Source: Cyclobacteriaceae bacterium
GTDB taxonomy: Bacteria; Bacteroidota; Bacteroidia; Cytophagales; Cyclobacteriaceae
Assembly: GCA_030584025.1 (NCBI GenBank)
Contig: CP129487.1
Coordinates: 868,001-932,000, forward strand
Direction of reading: 5' to 3'
Length of the DNA: 64,000 bases
Below, in pieces: positions 49,640-58,506 of the stretch (positions are counted from its first letter, which is position 1; each line of letters begins with the position of its first letter). Both the position numbers and the translations under genes were made by a program. Under the pieces are notes generated by a model, which saw only the letters and a program-made list of their open reading frames with translations, ran no database searches and had not been told where the DNA came from.

Positions 49640-50824
49640 TTATTCCAGCGCTTTTACACCCGGCAATATTTTTCCTTCAAAGTATTCCAGCAGCGCACCA
49701 CCACCGGTAGAAACATAACTCACCTGGTCGGCTACGTTAAATTTGCTTACAGCCGCGGCAGAATCGCCTCCGCCAATCAGGGAGAAGGCGCCCTTCTTTG
49801 TGGCTGTCACCACGGCTTCGGCAATGGTTTTGGTGCCCGCCTGAAACTTCTCCATTTCAAAAACGCCCATCGGTCCGTTCCATAAAATGGTTTTCGATTC
49901 CTTCACCACCCGCGAAAATACTTCCGCGGCCTGCGGCCCGATGTCGAGTCCCATCCAGCCTTCCGGAATGCCGGTATTATTGGCTATGGAAGTATTGGCG
50001 TTGGCGTCAAACTTATCGGCCACAATACTATCGATGGGCAGGTGAAGCTCAACACCCATTCCCTTTGCTTTCTGGATCAGGTCTTTGGCGAGGTCAAGTT
50101 TATCGGCTTCCACCAGCGAGTTGCCGATGTTGCCGCCCATGGCTTTGAAAAACGTATAGGCCATGCCACCCCCGATAATCAGGTGATCGACCTGTTTGAG
50201 CAAACGCTCAATGATTAAAATCTTATCGGAGATTTTGGCACCACCCATGATGGCCGTAAAGGGCTTCTCCGCCTTTTCCATTACGCGTTTGGCATTATCG
50301 AGTTCGGCAGCCATTACCAGGCCGGCACATTTCTTATCAAAGAATTGCGCCACAATGGTGGTGGAGGCGTGTGCGCGGTGCGCGGTACCGAAGGCATCGT
50401 TTACGTAGATGTCGCCATGCTTGCTGAGTTTTTCGGCAAACTCAAGGTCGCCTTTTTCTTCTTGCTTGTAGAAGCGCAGGTTCTCCAGCACCAGCACCTC
50501 ACCGCCTTGTAAGGCAGCTGAAAGCTGATACGCCTCTGCGCCAATGCAATTACCGGCAAACTTTACCGGCTTGCCCAACAGGGCTTCCAGTGTTTTTAAA
50601 GTATGCTTCAATGAATATTTTTCTTCGGGCCCTTCTTTTGGCCGGCCTAAGTGCGACATCAACACGCAACTGCCGCCATCGTTCAGAATTTTTTTGAGGG
50701 TAGGAATGGTGGAGCGGATGCGGTTGTCATCCGTTACGTTAAAACTTTTATCGAGCGGCACGTTGAAGTCAACACGAATGAGCGCACGCTTTCCGGAAAA
50801 ATTGATGTCGTTGATGGTTTTCAT
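49640..50824 (-). CDS. pgk: phosphoglycerate kinase
   Basis: Glycolytic enzyme (1,3-bisphosphoglycerate + ADP to 3-phosphoglycerate + ATP), cytoplasmic, 394 residues. KRALIRVDFNVPLD is the family signature at the N-terminus; MSHLGRPKEG, ENLRFYKQEEKGD, DAFGTAHRAHAST, MGGAKISDKI, and the nucleotide site LWNGPMGVFEMEKFQAGT and IGGGDSAAAV follow. Pfk is encoded two genes upstream on the same strand, so this is a small glycolysis neighbourhood. Confidence 0.98.
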   Translation of the reverse strand: MKTINDINFSGKRALIRVDFNVPLDKSFNVTDDNRIRSTIPTLKKILNDGGSCVLMSHLGRPKEGPEEKYSLKHTLKTLEALLGKPVKFAGNCIGAEAYQLSAALQGGEVLVLENLRFYKQEEKGDLEFAEKLSKHGDIYVNDAFGTAHRAHASTTIVAQFFDKKCAGLVMAAELDNAKRVMEKAEKPFTAIMGGAKISDKILIIERLLKQVDHLIIGGGMAYTFFKAMGGNIGNSLVEADKLDLAKDLIQKAKGMGVELHLPIDSIVADKFDANANTSIANNTGIPEGWMGLDIGPQAAEVFSRVVKESKTILWNGPMGVFEMEKFQAGTKTIAEAVVTATKKGAFSLIGGGDSAAAVSKFNVADQVSYVSTGGGALLEYFEGKILPGVKALE

Positions 50825-50856
50825 GAGCGATATAAATTAGTATAATTTTAGATTCT

Positions 50857-52197
50857 TTAATTAAGTAATGCAGTAAGCATCTTGATATAGCCTTCTGATG
50901 TATCGGGTTTTCTTGCTTTATCATCGACTATGGTTCCATTTTTATCAATGATGAAGTATCGGGGAAATGAATTGATCTCGAACTTTTTATTAATTGGATT
51001 TCGGTTGATGGGCCAGTTGTCTTTGGCGAAAAGATGATAACCGCCCAGGTTTTCGCGTTCAATAATTTTCGACCAGGTCGGTTTGGTGGAGGCTTTATCC
51101 GTACAGATGTACAGGAATACCACAGGTTCAGTTTTCAGGCTGTCATGTAACAGGTTGGAGTGGGTAAAATTGGCAATGCAAGGCCCACACCAGGTGGTCC
51201 AAAAATCAACCAGAATGACCTTACCGCGGTGTTCCTGAATAAAGTTTTCAAACACCTCCATCGTGTTTTCACCTTCCAGTATGATTTGCTCCCTTTTTTC
51301 GGCCTTTCTGGCTTTTTCCCTTAGTGCTGCGCTCTGATTTTTTAGTTGATCAATGAGTTCAATTAATAATGCATTTTTAACAAGAGATCTATAGTAGTTC
51401 TTCAATTCCATTGGCAGACCAGAGAGAGCATACTTGGTAAAACATATCTCTGCTGAAAGGCTATCAACGTAGGAATAGATATTCTCTACAAAAACATCTT
51501 TTTTAAATGGACTAAGTTTGCCGGAGTTATTCAAGGCTGCACTAAAAGCTATGACTGAACTTAGGTAGTCAGGTAAAGTTAAATTTGATGAATGAAATGT
51601 GTGGTCTCCTTTTTTAATAAACCTATTTGACTCTCTGGCTATCTTCTTGTAATTGGAATCATCAATGGAATAAAAGTTACGCAAATTGAGGTGAAGATAT
51701 TTGTAATACAGTCGATCTTCTTCAAATTGAAAATACTCTTTTGAAACAAGAATCTTCTTCATCAGGTTATGAAAAGATTCCTGAGCCTGTGTATAGGCTG
51801 AATCCAGGTTCATCGTTTCAGGAATGTCTTTTGTGTTTTGAATTAACCACGGATGTAGTGTGTTTAGTTGTTCGAACACTACAATATCATCGGTGTTGGT
51901 CTCCAGCAACTCCAACTTTCCAGTGCTTCGGATAACAAATTGAAGTGAGTCGGTTTGCTTTATGAATATGGGATGAGCCTTGCCCTCCAATGAAACATAG
52001 AACAGTGCAGGGAGTGGTTCGCTGATGTGAAGCGTTGCTGTTTTCTCCGTCCATACAGCTGGAATTTCTTTTTTTGTATAGACCAACGAAACGTAAAATT
52101 GAACAGGCTTATCCGTTTCCAGTTGGAATGTGACAACTGATTTGCCTTTGCAAATAAAGGATAATAACAGTAACCCGAGTGTTATACCTTTGAGCAT
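50857..52197 (-). CDS. TlpA-family thioredoxin-like protein with long N-terminal region
   Basis: 446 residues, signal peptide MLKGITLGLLLLSFICKGKS. Residues 25 to about 300 are a helical/strand region without a domain I can name, with SKEYFQFEEDRLYYKYLHLNL; such regions precede thioredoxin in many Bacteroidota proteins. The C-terminal 140 residues are a TlpA/ResA-type thioredoxin: KVILVDFWTTWCGPCIANF with active site CGPC, and the cis-Pro loop EINSFPRYFIIDKNG. Likely periplasmic disulfide reductase or envelope stress protein. It follows pfk by 12 bp. Confidence 0.87.
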   Translation of the reverse strand: MLKGITLGLLLLSFICKGKSVVTFQLETDKPVQFYVSLVYTKKEIPAVWTEKTATLHISEPLPALFYVSLEGKAHPIFIKQTDSLQFVIRSTGKLELLETNTDDIVVFEQLNTLHPWLIQNTKDIPETMNLDSAYTQAQESFHNLMKKILVSKEYFQFEEDRLYYKYLHLNLRNFYSIDDSNYKKIARESNRFIKKGDHTFHSSNLTLPDYLSSVIAFSAALNNSGKLSPFKKDVFVENIYSYVDSLSAEICFTKYALSGLPMELKNYYRSLVKNALLIELIDQLKNQSAALREKARKAEKREQIILEGENTMEVFENFIQEHRGKVILVDFWTTWCGPCIANFTHSNLLHDSLKTEPVVFLYICTDKASTKPTWSKIIERENLGGYHLFAKDNWPINRNPINKKFEINSFPRYFIIDKNGTIVDDKARKPDTSEGYIKMLTALLN

Positions 52198-52209
52198 AGT
52201 CGGTTATGG

Positions 52210-53313
52210 TTAATCCCCAAAACTAATTCCCAATCCTTTGGCTGCTTTTACCAAAAAGGAGTCTTTGTTTACAATGTTGTATTCACGTGTCGCTTCTTCC
52301 AATGAAACGTAGGTGATGTTGTTGTTTTTGTACGATACCATTTTGCCGTACTCGCCATGAATAACCAACTCCATGGCCTTAACGCCAAACAAGGAGGCCA
52401 GCACACGATCAAATGCAGTGGGTGTGCCGCCCCGTTGGATATGACCTAAAACCGTTTCGCGTATTTCGGCTGTACAGCCCGCATCTTTTAATTGTTTTGA
52501 GAGCTGAAAGGCAACGCCACCCAGGCGTACATGTTCCGATCCTTTTTCGCCTTTACGCGACACAATGGTTCCGTCTTTGGGTTTGGCGCCTTCGGCCAGC
52601 ACAATGTTTACAAAGCCTTTTCCGAGTTTGTAGCGCGTATCAATCCGCTTTACCAGTTTTTCAATGTCGTAGGGTATTTCAGGTATTAAGCATATCTCCG
52701 CGCCACCGGCTATGGCGGTGTGCAGGGCAATCCATCCGGCATCGCGGCCCATCACTTCCATAATCATTACCCTATGATGGCTTTCTGCTGTGGTTACCAA
52801 CTTATCAAAACTATCGGTGGCTATTTGCACGGCTGTTTGAAAGCCAAACGTCATGTCGGTTGCCGATAAATCATTGTCGATGGTTTTCGGAACCCCTACA
52901 ATGTTCAATCCTTTTTCAAAAAGTACCCGCGAAATTTTTTGTGAGCCATCGCCACCAATGTTGATCACGGCATCAAAGCCAAGTTTGTGGATCTTCTCGA
53001 TGAGTTCAGACGAGCGATCAGTTTCCTTTACCGAACCATCTTTTTGAATGAACGGAAATTTAAGCGGGTTCGATTTGTTGGTGGTCTTTAAAATGGTTCC
53101 ACCCTTTACGTGAATGCCTGCCGTTTTTCGTGTATTCAGTCGAACAATCTGCTGGGGTTCATTCAGCACGCCATTAAAGGCTTCAATGCTGCCGTACACT
53201 TCCCAGGTTTTTTCTTTTCGCGCGCGTTTAACAATTCCACGAATCACGGCATTTAAACCGGGGCAATCGCCACCACCGGTGAGGACCAGTACTTTCTTTT
53301 TCTTTTCGAGCAT
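52210..53313 (-). CDS. pfkA: 6-phosphofructokinase (group with G104/K124 residues)
   Basis: Phosphorylates fructose 6-phosphate. From the ATG at 53313 the protein has 367 residues; a TTG at 53367, flush with the tsaC stop, would add 18 residues that do not fit the family. LTGGGDCPGLNAVIRG opens the fold, GGDGSQ carries the Gly typical of ATP-users, and VPKTIDNDLSATDMTFG holds Lys at the site where E. coli has Gly and PPi-users have Lys. MEVMGRDAGWIA and LGHIQRGGTPTAFDR complete the active site. The phosphate donor (ATP or PPi) is therefore not certain. Confidence 0.93.
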   Translation of the reverse strand: MLEKKKKVLVLTGGGDCPGLNAVIRGIVKRARKEKTWEVYGSIEAFNGVLNEPQQIVRLNTRKTAGIHVKGGTILKTTNKSNPLKFPFIQKDGSVKETDRSSELIEKIHKLGFDAVINIGGDGSQKISRVLFEKGLNIVGVPKTIDNDLSATDMTFGFQTAVQIATDSFDKLVTTAESHHRVMIMEVMGRDAGWIALHTAIAGGAEICLIPEIPYDIEKLVKRIDTRYKLGKGFVNIVLAEGAKPKDGTIVSRKGEKGSEHVRLGGVAFQLSKQLKDAGCTAEIRETVLGHIQRGGTPTAFDRVLASLFGVKAMELVIHGEYGKMVSYKNNNITYVSLEEATREYNIVNKDSFLVKAAKGLGISFGD

Positions 53314-53367
53314 GTGTAAACGTTTGCGAGCCTGAAAATCGGATAAAGGTGTAAAGTACGCGGACAA

Positions 53368-54327
53368 TCATGAATTGTCAACAGCAGCAGCACGTTTTAA
53401 CCGGTCGTTAATGGCGCGACCAAGGCCTTCTTCGGGCAGTAGTTCGGCCAGGATGATGTCTATCGGCATCTTATCAAAATCGCGAAGCGACTGAAACAGG
53501 TTGCGGGCGGCTTCTTCCATGTTTCCACTGCGTGAAAGAATGCGCTGATAGGGTGAATTGAAATCACGTGAAAAACTCAGGATGCCTGAGTCGTGAGCGG
53601 GGTATTCTTGCAGCAATTCTTCCAGCTTGCCAAGCTTGAGCGGTTTGCCGGGGGCATAATGACTTTTTAACTGGCCGGGTGCAAGCGGGTTTGAAGTGGA
53701 GAGTGTGTGCACTTTCAATTTTCCGGTAACGGCCTCAAGGCGCTCCAGACTTAAACCACCGAGGCGTAGCACTACCGGTTCCTCACCTTCAAAACCCACA
53801 ATGGTCGATTCAATACCAATCGAGCAAACACCTCCATCTAAAATATAGCCAATCTTATCACCTAACTGTTCGTTCACGTGTTCGGGCGTAGTCGGACTTA
53901 CATAACCAAACGGATTGGCGCTGGGAGCTGCCAATGGAAAGGGAAGGTTCGTCAGTAATTTTCGGGTAAGTGGATGATCGGGGCTGCGAAAGCCAACGGT
54001 TTTCAATCCGGAGGTAACAAGGGCCGGAATGGTGTCATCTTTTTTTTCAAGCACCAGCGTGAGCGGTCCGGGCCAGAATAACTGGGCCAGTCGTTCAGCT
54101 TTTTTTGGAATTTCGGTTACGTAATTTTTGGCGAATGATAAGGCAGGAATATGAACAATAAGCGGATCAAATTGCGGACGGTTTTTCGCAACGAAAATTT
54201 TTGCTACGGCTTCTACATTCAATGCGTTGCCGGCAAGTCCGTACACGGTTTCGGTGGGGATGGCCACCAATTCGCCCTGCGTTAACAGGGTTACTGCCTT
54301 TTCAATGTCTGTACCGATTTCGGCCAT
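53368..54327 (-). CDS. tsaC: threonylcarbamoyl-AMP synthase (Sua5/YrdC/TsaC)
   Basis: Makes threonylcarbamoyl-adenylate for the t6A modification of tRNAs reading ANN codons. The 319 residues are the long Sua5 form: YrdC domain with AIPTETVYGLAGNALN, KNRPQFDPLIVHI, WPGPLTLVL and FRSPDHPLTRKLL, then a linker (APGQLKSHYAPGKPL, the conserved linker motif) and the small C-terminal Sua5 domain ending RAINDRLKRAA. It leads the tsaC-pfkA-tlpA run on the minus strand. Confidence 0.95.
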   Translation of the reverse strand: MAEIGTDIEKAVTLLTQGELVAIPTETVYGLAGNALNVEAVAKIFVAKNRPQFDPLIVHIPALSFAKNYVTEIPKKAERLAQLFWPGPLTLVLEKKDDTIPALVTSGLKTVGFRSPDHPLTRKLLTNLPFPLAAPSANPFGYVSPTTPEHVNEQLGDKIGYILDGGVCSIGIESTIVGFEGEEPVVLRLGGLSLERLEAVTGKLKVHTLSTSNPLAPGQLKSHYAPGKPLKLGKLEELLQEYPAHDSGILSFSRDFNSPYQRILSRSGNMEEAARNLFQSLRDFDKMPIDIILAELLPEEGLGRAINDRLKRAAAVDNS

Positions 54328-54384
54328 AGGGTGTAAAACTAAAATTTATTTGCCATTTTGATGAGCGTTTAAACCCATCGGGAA

Positions 54385-55287
54385 ATGAAAATTTATGTAT
54401 CTGCCTTATTGATTGCTATCGGCACACTGGCTTGTTCTACAAAAACGGAAACCCTGGAAAGTAAAATCCAAAAACGTGTGGAGGGATTTCGCGGTGATGT
54501 TGGGATTTTTGTGAAGAATTTAAAGACAGGCGAAGAGGTTGCCATCCATGCCGATTCTCTGTTTCCTACGGCCAGTATGATCAAGGTGCCGATTACCATT
54601 GGCATCTTCGATAAAATTGAAAAGGGCGAATTAAAATATGATTCAGTTTTAACCTATCGCGATTCGCTGCTCTATGCCGGTGAGGATATTTTGGGCTCGT
54701 TTAAGGATGGAGAAAAAATTTCGCTGAGCAAGGTGTTGATGCTGATGATTACCACCAGCGACAATACGGCCAGCTTATGGTGCCAGTATATAGCTGGAAC
54801 AGGAACGGCCATCAATGCCTTATTGGATAACTATGGTTTTGCCCACACGCGTGTGAATTCCAGAACGGAAGGGCGCCAGGAAAACTGGAAGCAATACGGT
54901 TGGGGACAAACTACGCCACGTGAAATGGCTGAGTTACTCATGCGCATCCATGAGGGGAATATCATTTCCAAACGAGCCAGCGAACGCATTTATCGAAACC
55001 TGACGCGTATTTATTGGGATGGCGAAGCGTTGTCGCAAATTCCTCCCTATGTGCAGGTGGCGTCCAAGCAAGGTGCTGTAAACAAATCGCGTTCGGAAGT
55101 GGTGCTGGTGAATGCTCCGCATGGTGATTATGTGTTTTGTGTTGTCACCAAAAATCAGGAAGATGAAAGCTGGACATCCGACAATGAGGGTTATGTGTTA
55201 CTGCGTGAAATTTCTGCGTTGTTGTGGAAGCACTACGAACCTGATGCTGATTGGAAACCTGCTGAGGGTATCAGTGAATGGTATTAG
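54385..55287 (+). CDS. class A beta-lactamase-like serine hydrolase lipoprotein
   Basis: 300 residues. Lipoprotein signal MKIYVSALLIAIGTLAC (Cys17). Active-site motifs: SxxK as SMIK (Ser64, Lys67), SDN at 125-127, an omega-loop-like TEGRQENW (Glu162 and Glu166 near Asn167), and K-Q-G at 228-230 in place of the KTG triad. All class A elements are thus present in order, although KQG is unusual. It might be a true beta-lactamase or a related peptidase/esterase; resistance cannot be claimed from sequence. It is divergent from tsaC. Confidence 0.82.
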   Translation: MKIYVSALLIAIGTLACSTKTETLESKIQKRVEGFRGDVGIFVKNLKTGEEVAIHADSLFPTASMIKVPITIGIFDKIEKGELKYDSVLTYRDSLLYAGEDILGSFKDGEKISLSKVLMLMITTSDNTASLWCQYIAGTGTAINALLDNYGFAHTRVNSRTEGRQENWKQYGWGQTTPREMAELLMRIHEGNIISKRASERIYRNLTRIYWDGEALSQIPPYVQVASKQGAVNKSRSEVVLVNAPHGDYVFCVVTKNQEDESWTSDNEGYVLLREISALLWKHYEPDADWKPAEGISEWY

Positions 55288-55316
55288 TTCTGCTTTGAGA
55301 TTTCATGTAGTTAGAT

Positions 55317-55432
55317 TCACGCAAAACCCGCAAAGCCAAATGCACGCAAAGCCCACCAAGACGAAAGCAGGTCTACTTTTTGCGAGCTTTGCGTAATTTC
55401 TTTGCGACTTCTTTGCGTGAAAAAGTAATTAA
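55317..55432. repeat. CGCAAAG/CTTTGCG intergenic repeat, full copy C
   Basis: A left arm with CACGCAAAACCCGCAAAG and a further ACGCAAAG, then a central spacer, then a right arm with GCTTTGCGT, CTTTGCGA and CTTTGCGTGAAAA. The ends TTCACGCAAA and CTTTGCGTGAA are inverse complements. It lies after the beta-lactamase-like gene. This is the most complete of three copies in the window. Confidence 0.75.
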
Positions 55433-55501
55433 AATCGGAGACTCAGATTTTATCAAATTGGTTAGATTGCGCAGTGTTCTTTTGACTTTGTGGCAAACTA
55501 T

Positions 55502-55509
55502 AATTTTGG
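55502..55509 (+). promoter_or_regulatory. candidate promoter of the 53-residue membrane protein
   Basis: TAATTTTG is an exact TAnnTTTG match, preceded 16 bp upstream by TTTTG (55481-55485) as a -33 element. It lies about 60 bp before the ATG at 55570. Confidence 0.4.
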
Positions 55510-55569
55510 GCAAGCTTTAGAAATTTCGATTCTAAAATCTTAGCTTAGCCAAACTTTAAATCTGAAGAT

Positions 55570-55731
55570 ATGAGCAACAAAACCCGAAACATCATTAAAG
55601 GCATTGCTGTATTGTTGGTGTTGCTGGCCGTTATGATGCAGATGCAGTGGGTATTGATTCCGGCCCTTGCGGTTTACAAATTCTGGATGGTAGTGATTGC
55701 CTTTGCCTTAGTGCTGATTACTTCGCGCTAA
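55570..55731 (+). CDS. 53-residue membrane protein of unknown function
   Basis: A small frame beginning MSNKTRNIIKGIAVLLVLL, with two hydrophobic helices (about 11-23 and 27-50) separated by QMQW, and ending LVLITSR. The basic N-terminus would face the cytoplasm. A promoter-like TAATTTTG is upstream and the bases before the ATG are AT-rich (CTGAAGAT), usual for the group. The 3' end overlaps the convergent Nudix gene by 24 bp. It resembles no family I can name; similar short proteins are easily missed by annotation. Confidence 0.6.
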   Translation: MSNKTRNIIKGIAVLLVLLAVMMQMQWVLIPALAVYKFWMVVIAFALVLITSR

Positions 55732-56274
55732 CAACTTTGTTTTGTGTACCATGCGACTGATAGAAGTATTGTAATCCGTCAGCGCTTCCACTTCGTGTAA
55801 CGAAATCCATTTCAGCTCGTGTGATTCATCTGAACATTGTAAGGATTGATGTGCGGGTGCAACAAAAATAAACCGGATGTCATAATGAAGGTGTTCTGGA
55901 AAACCTTTGTGTTCCGGAATCGGATGAATGTCCAGATCGAAGATACCGGGCTTCACTAATCTCAGGTTTGTAATGCCGGTTTCTTCTTCCGCTTCGCGTA
56001 GCGCTACTCTAAAAATATTCTCATCGCCATCGGCATGGCCACCCGGCTGAAGCCATTTGTTCAGTTTGCCGTGGTGGAGTAAGACAACCCGTTTATATGC
56101 GTCATCAATAATCCACGAAGAGCCTGTGATGTGTCCGGGCAAATGATCACGATGATAGCATCGTTCAGCCTGAAGCAATTGCAGTAAATCTTCCTGAAAG
56201 GCTATTTCTTCTTTAAATGGTGAGGAATAGACGTGAAGCGCTTGTTGCAGTTGCCCGCGACTGGTCAGGCTCAT
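55708..56274 (-). CDS. Nudix hydrolase
   Basis: Hydrolase of nucleoside diphosphate-linked compounds, cytoplasmic, 188 residues. The Nudix box is complete: GGHADGDENIFRVALREAEEETGI. An N-terminal helix region of about 45 residues precedes ITGSSWIIDD, where the Nudix fold begins. The substrate is unknown. Its start overlaps the stop of the preceding gene by four bases (ATGA), so they are coupled. Confidence 0.92.
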   Translation of the reverse strand: MSLTSRGQLQQALHVYSSPFKEEIAFQEDLLQLLQAERCYHRDHLPGHITGSSWIIDDAYKRVVLLHHGKLNKWLQPGGHADGDENIFRVALREAEEETGITNLRLVKPGIFDLDIHPIPEHKGFPEHLHYDIRFIFVAPAHQSLQCSDESHELKWISLHEVEALTDYNTSISRMVHKTKLLARSNQH

Positions 56275-56624
56275 TGAATAACAATAGTCACTTTATTGAT
56301 GCGCTTTTCCTCCAGTTTTCCGGTTTGTTCACCACCTCCAAAATTATTCAGATCGTCTTTTTCGGCCAACACATAGTAGGAGATGGCTTTCAGTTCCTTG
56401 AATTTAACAATGCCTTTTGCGTCCGTAACTCCTTCAGCAGCCACGTTGGTTTCGTTTTTATAATCGTCTTCTGTTTCGAAAAGCTTTACAGTGGCACCCT
56501 CAACCGTGTTGCCCAGTTCATTGCGGATGGTAATGTGCATCTGGGTTTTAATGATTTGTTCCAATACGGTTGAGAAAGATGGGAATACAATGATGAGTCC
56601 GAGTATTAACAGAAGTTTTTTCAT
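56271..56624 (-). CDS. small exported protein with an Ig-like (carboxypeptidase-regulatory-like) fold
   Basis: 117 residues. Signal peptide MKKLLLILGLIIVFPSFS. The rest reads as one seven-stranded beta-sandwich: MHITIRNELGNTVEGATVKLFETEDD, GVTDAKGIVKFKELKAISYYVLAEKDD, and INKVTIVIQ, the pattern of CarboxypepD_reg or SpaA-like domains that carry a nutrient receptor or surface protein elsewhere. Here it stands alone. Coupled to the Nudix gene. Function unknown. Confidence 0.75.
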   Translation of the reverse strand: MKKLLLILGLIIVFPSFSTVLEQIIKTQMHITIRNELGNTVEGATVKLFETEDDYKNETNVAAEGVTDAKGIVKFKELKAISYYVLAEKDDLNNFGGGEQTGKLEEKRINKVTIVIQ

Positions 56625-56679
56625 GAGTCTTTAAATTAAATGATGTACGAAAATACAAAACACCGGCACGCGTGTCCAG

Positions 56680-58296
56680 TTATTTCAGTTCTTCGGGTTT
56701 TGGTTTACGGTAATTGACATTTTTGCGGTCGAGTAGCATGAATTGATGGGGTAACCGTTGCACAAAATTGTTCCAGTCGCGGTTTTCTTTGGGCGACCAG
56801 ACAACCTCAGCTAACGCCAGTGCACGCGGATACGCCATATATTCTGCATGTTCCGGAGTTTGGATGTACTCCGTCCATAAATTGGCCTGAGCACCTAAAA
56901 TGTAACTCATCTCCTCCTGGCTTAGTGACGTGGGAGCCGGATCATATTCGTAAACCTTTTTGAGCGGTGTATTTCCGCCAAACGCTACGGGTTCATCTTT
57001 GGGTTCGCCCTGATAGTGATCAAAGTAAAGGGCAAAGCCCGGTGACATCACCACGTTATGTCCGGATTGTGCGGCAGCAATCCCGCCCTCTTCGCCACGC
57101 CAACTCATAACGGCTGCGTTGGGTGCGAGGCCGCCTTCTAAAATTTCATCCCAGCCAATTAATTTTTTGCCTTTGCTGTTCAGGTACTTTTCCATGCGCG
57201 TGATGAAGTAGCTTTGCAATTCGTGTTCATCATGCAGCCCTTCGTCTTTTATGCGCTTCTGGCAGTGTTCACATTTTTCCCACCGGGTCTTCGGACATTC
57301 ATCTCCGCCCACGTGAATGTATTCGCCCGGGAATAACGTAATGACTTCATCCAACACATCTTCCAGAAACTTAAACGTACTTTCTTTTCCGACACAGAAT
57401 ACATCATCAAAAACACCCCATAATGTGGCAGCTTCATACGGTCCGCCTGTACAACCGAGGTGCGGATAGGCCGAGAGCGCAGCCAGGGCATGCCCGGGCA
57501 TTTCTATTTCAGGCACGATGGTAACGAAACGTTTGGCAGCATAGTCCACCACTTCCTTGATTTCCTCCTGTGTGTAGTAACCACCATAACGCTGTCCATC
57601 AAACTGGTGCGGTTGATCGCTGTAATGCCCAACCAGTGTTTCTTTCCGGTAAGCAGCCGTGGTGGCCAGCTTCGGGTATTTCTTTATTTCAATCCGCCAG
57701 CCCTGATCCTCGGTGAGGTGCCAGTGAAACGTATTGAACTTGTATTGCGCCATCAGGTCGATGTAGCGTTTAACAAAATCGACAGGAAAGAAATGGCGGC
57801 ACACATCCAGGTGCAGGCCGCGCCAGGCGAAGCGGGGAAAATCAGTAATGGTTGCGGTTGGAATCTTCCAACGGTTTTGTTCTTGCTGAATTAGCTGCAT
57901 CAGGGATTGTACTCCGTAGAATAACCCGGAGGCAGTGGTGGAAAAAATATCAACACCGTTTTCGTTTACCACCATGTGGTAATATCCTTCCGGTAACATT
58001 TCTTTCGAAACAAAACTACGCAGCACAATGGTAGCGGTAGAATCTTGCGTAAGCTTAGCCGGAACACCTTGTGTTGAAAAGAAGCTGAGTAAGAATTCAG
58101 CTACATCCTGTTCTGCGGTTGATCCGGCAGCAATCGTCACGGTATCGGGCAAGGTAAAAAATCCACCCGCTTGGTTAACGGTAACCGGTATGGGAACAAT
58201 GTTTACGGATGTTGATTGTATAACTTCTTCCTGTTGGTTGGATTTGCAGCAACACAACAGGAATATGGAGAGGGCAAAAATTGAAAATCGGATCAT
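56680..58296 (-). CDS. beta-N-acetylhexosaminidase (glycoside hydrolase family 20), lipoprotein
   Basis: Removes terminal GlcNAc or GalNAc from glycans, on the cell surface or in periplasm. 538 residues: lipoprotein signal (FALSIFLLCCC), a GH20b alpha-beta domain (about 32-150) and a TIM barrel starting FAWRGLHLDVCRHFF. The catalytic Asp-Glu pair is D332-E333 in HVGGDECPKTRW, with HWHLTEDQGWRIEIKKYP and VPEIEMPGHALAAL as further family motifs and WTEYIQTPEHAEYM near the end. No polysaccharide utilisation partners (SusC/D) are adjacent. Confidence 0.96.
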   Translation of the reverse strand: MIRFSIFALSIFLLCCCKSNQQEEVIQSTSVNIVPIPVTVNQAGGFFTLPDTVTIAAGSTAEQDVAEFLLSFFSTQGVPAKLTQDSTATIVLRSFVSKEMLPEGYYHMVVNENGVDIFSTTASGLFYGVQSLMQLIQQEQNRWKIPTATITDFPRFAWRGLHLDVCRHFFPVDFVKRYIDLMAQYKFNTFHWHLTEDQGWRIEIKKYPKLATTAAYRKETLVGHYSDQPHQFDGQRYGGYYTQEEIKEVVDYAAKRFVTIVPEIEMPGHALAALSAYPHLGCTGGPYEAATLWGVFDDVFCVGKESTFKFLEDVLDEVITLFPGEYIHVGGDECPKTRWEKCEHCQKRIKDEGLHDEHELQSYFITRMEKYLNSKGKKLIGWDEILEGGLAPNAAVMSWRGEEGGIAAAQSGHNVVMSPGFALYFDHYQGEPKDEPVAFGGNTPLKKVYEYDPAPTSLSQEEMSYILGAQANLWTEYIQTPEHAEYMAYPRALALAEVVWSPKENRDWNNFVQRLPHQFMLLDRKNVNYRKPKPEELK

Positions 58297-58374
58297 AGGT
58301 AAAGGATTTAAGGCAAGTTAAGCAGTTGAGGGTTAGGATAAAAAAGTGCGACCCTGTAGCAGGGTAAACGCATC

Positions 58375-58496
58375 TAAAGGGGTTTAGCTTTCTCTGCGGA
58401 TGCTCTGCGTAAGCTCTCTGCGAACTCCGCGGTTTAGAGTTTTACCGCAGAGAGAATACAAGAGAACCCGCTGAGGGCCACAGAGATTTTTAGGGA
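58375..58496. repeat. CTCTGCG/CGCAGAG intergenic repeat, copy D
   Basis: A left arm with TCTCTGCGG, CTCTGCGTAAG, CTCTCTGCGAA and CTCCGCGG, and a right arm with CCGCAGAGAG and, after a spacer, CCACAGAGA. Built like the CTTTGCG family but with different base words. It fills the 210-bp gap after the T9SS cargo gene, before the hexosaminidase gene on the same strand. Confidence 0.65.
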
Positions 58497-58506
58497 CCTC
58501 GATCCT

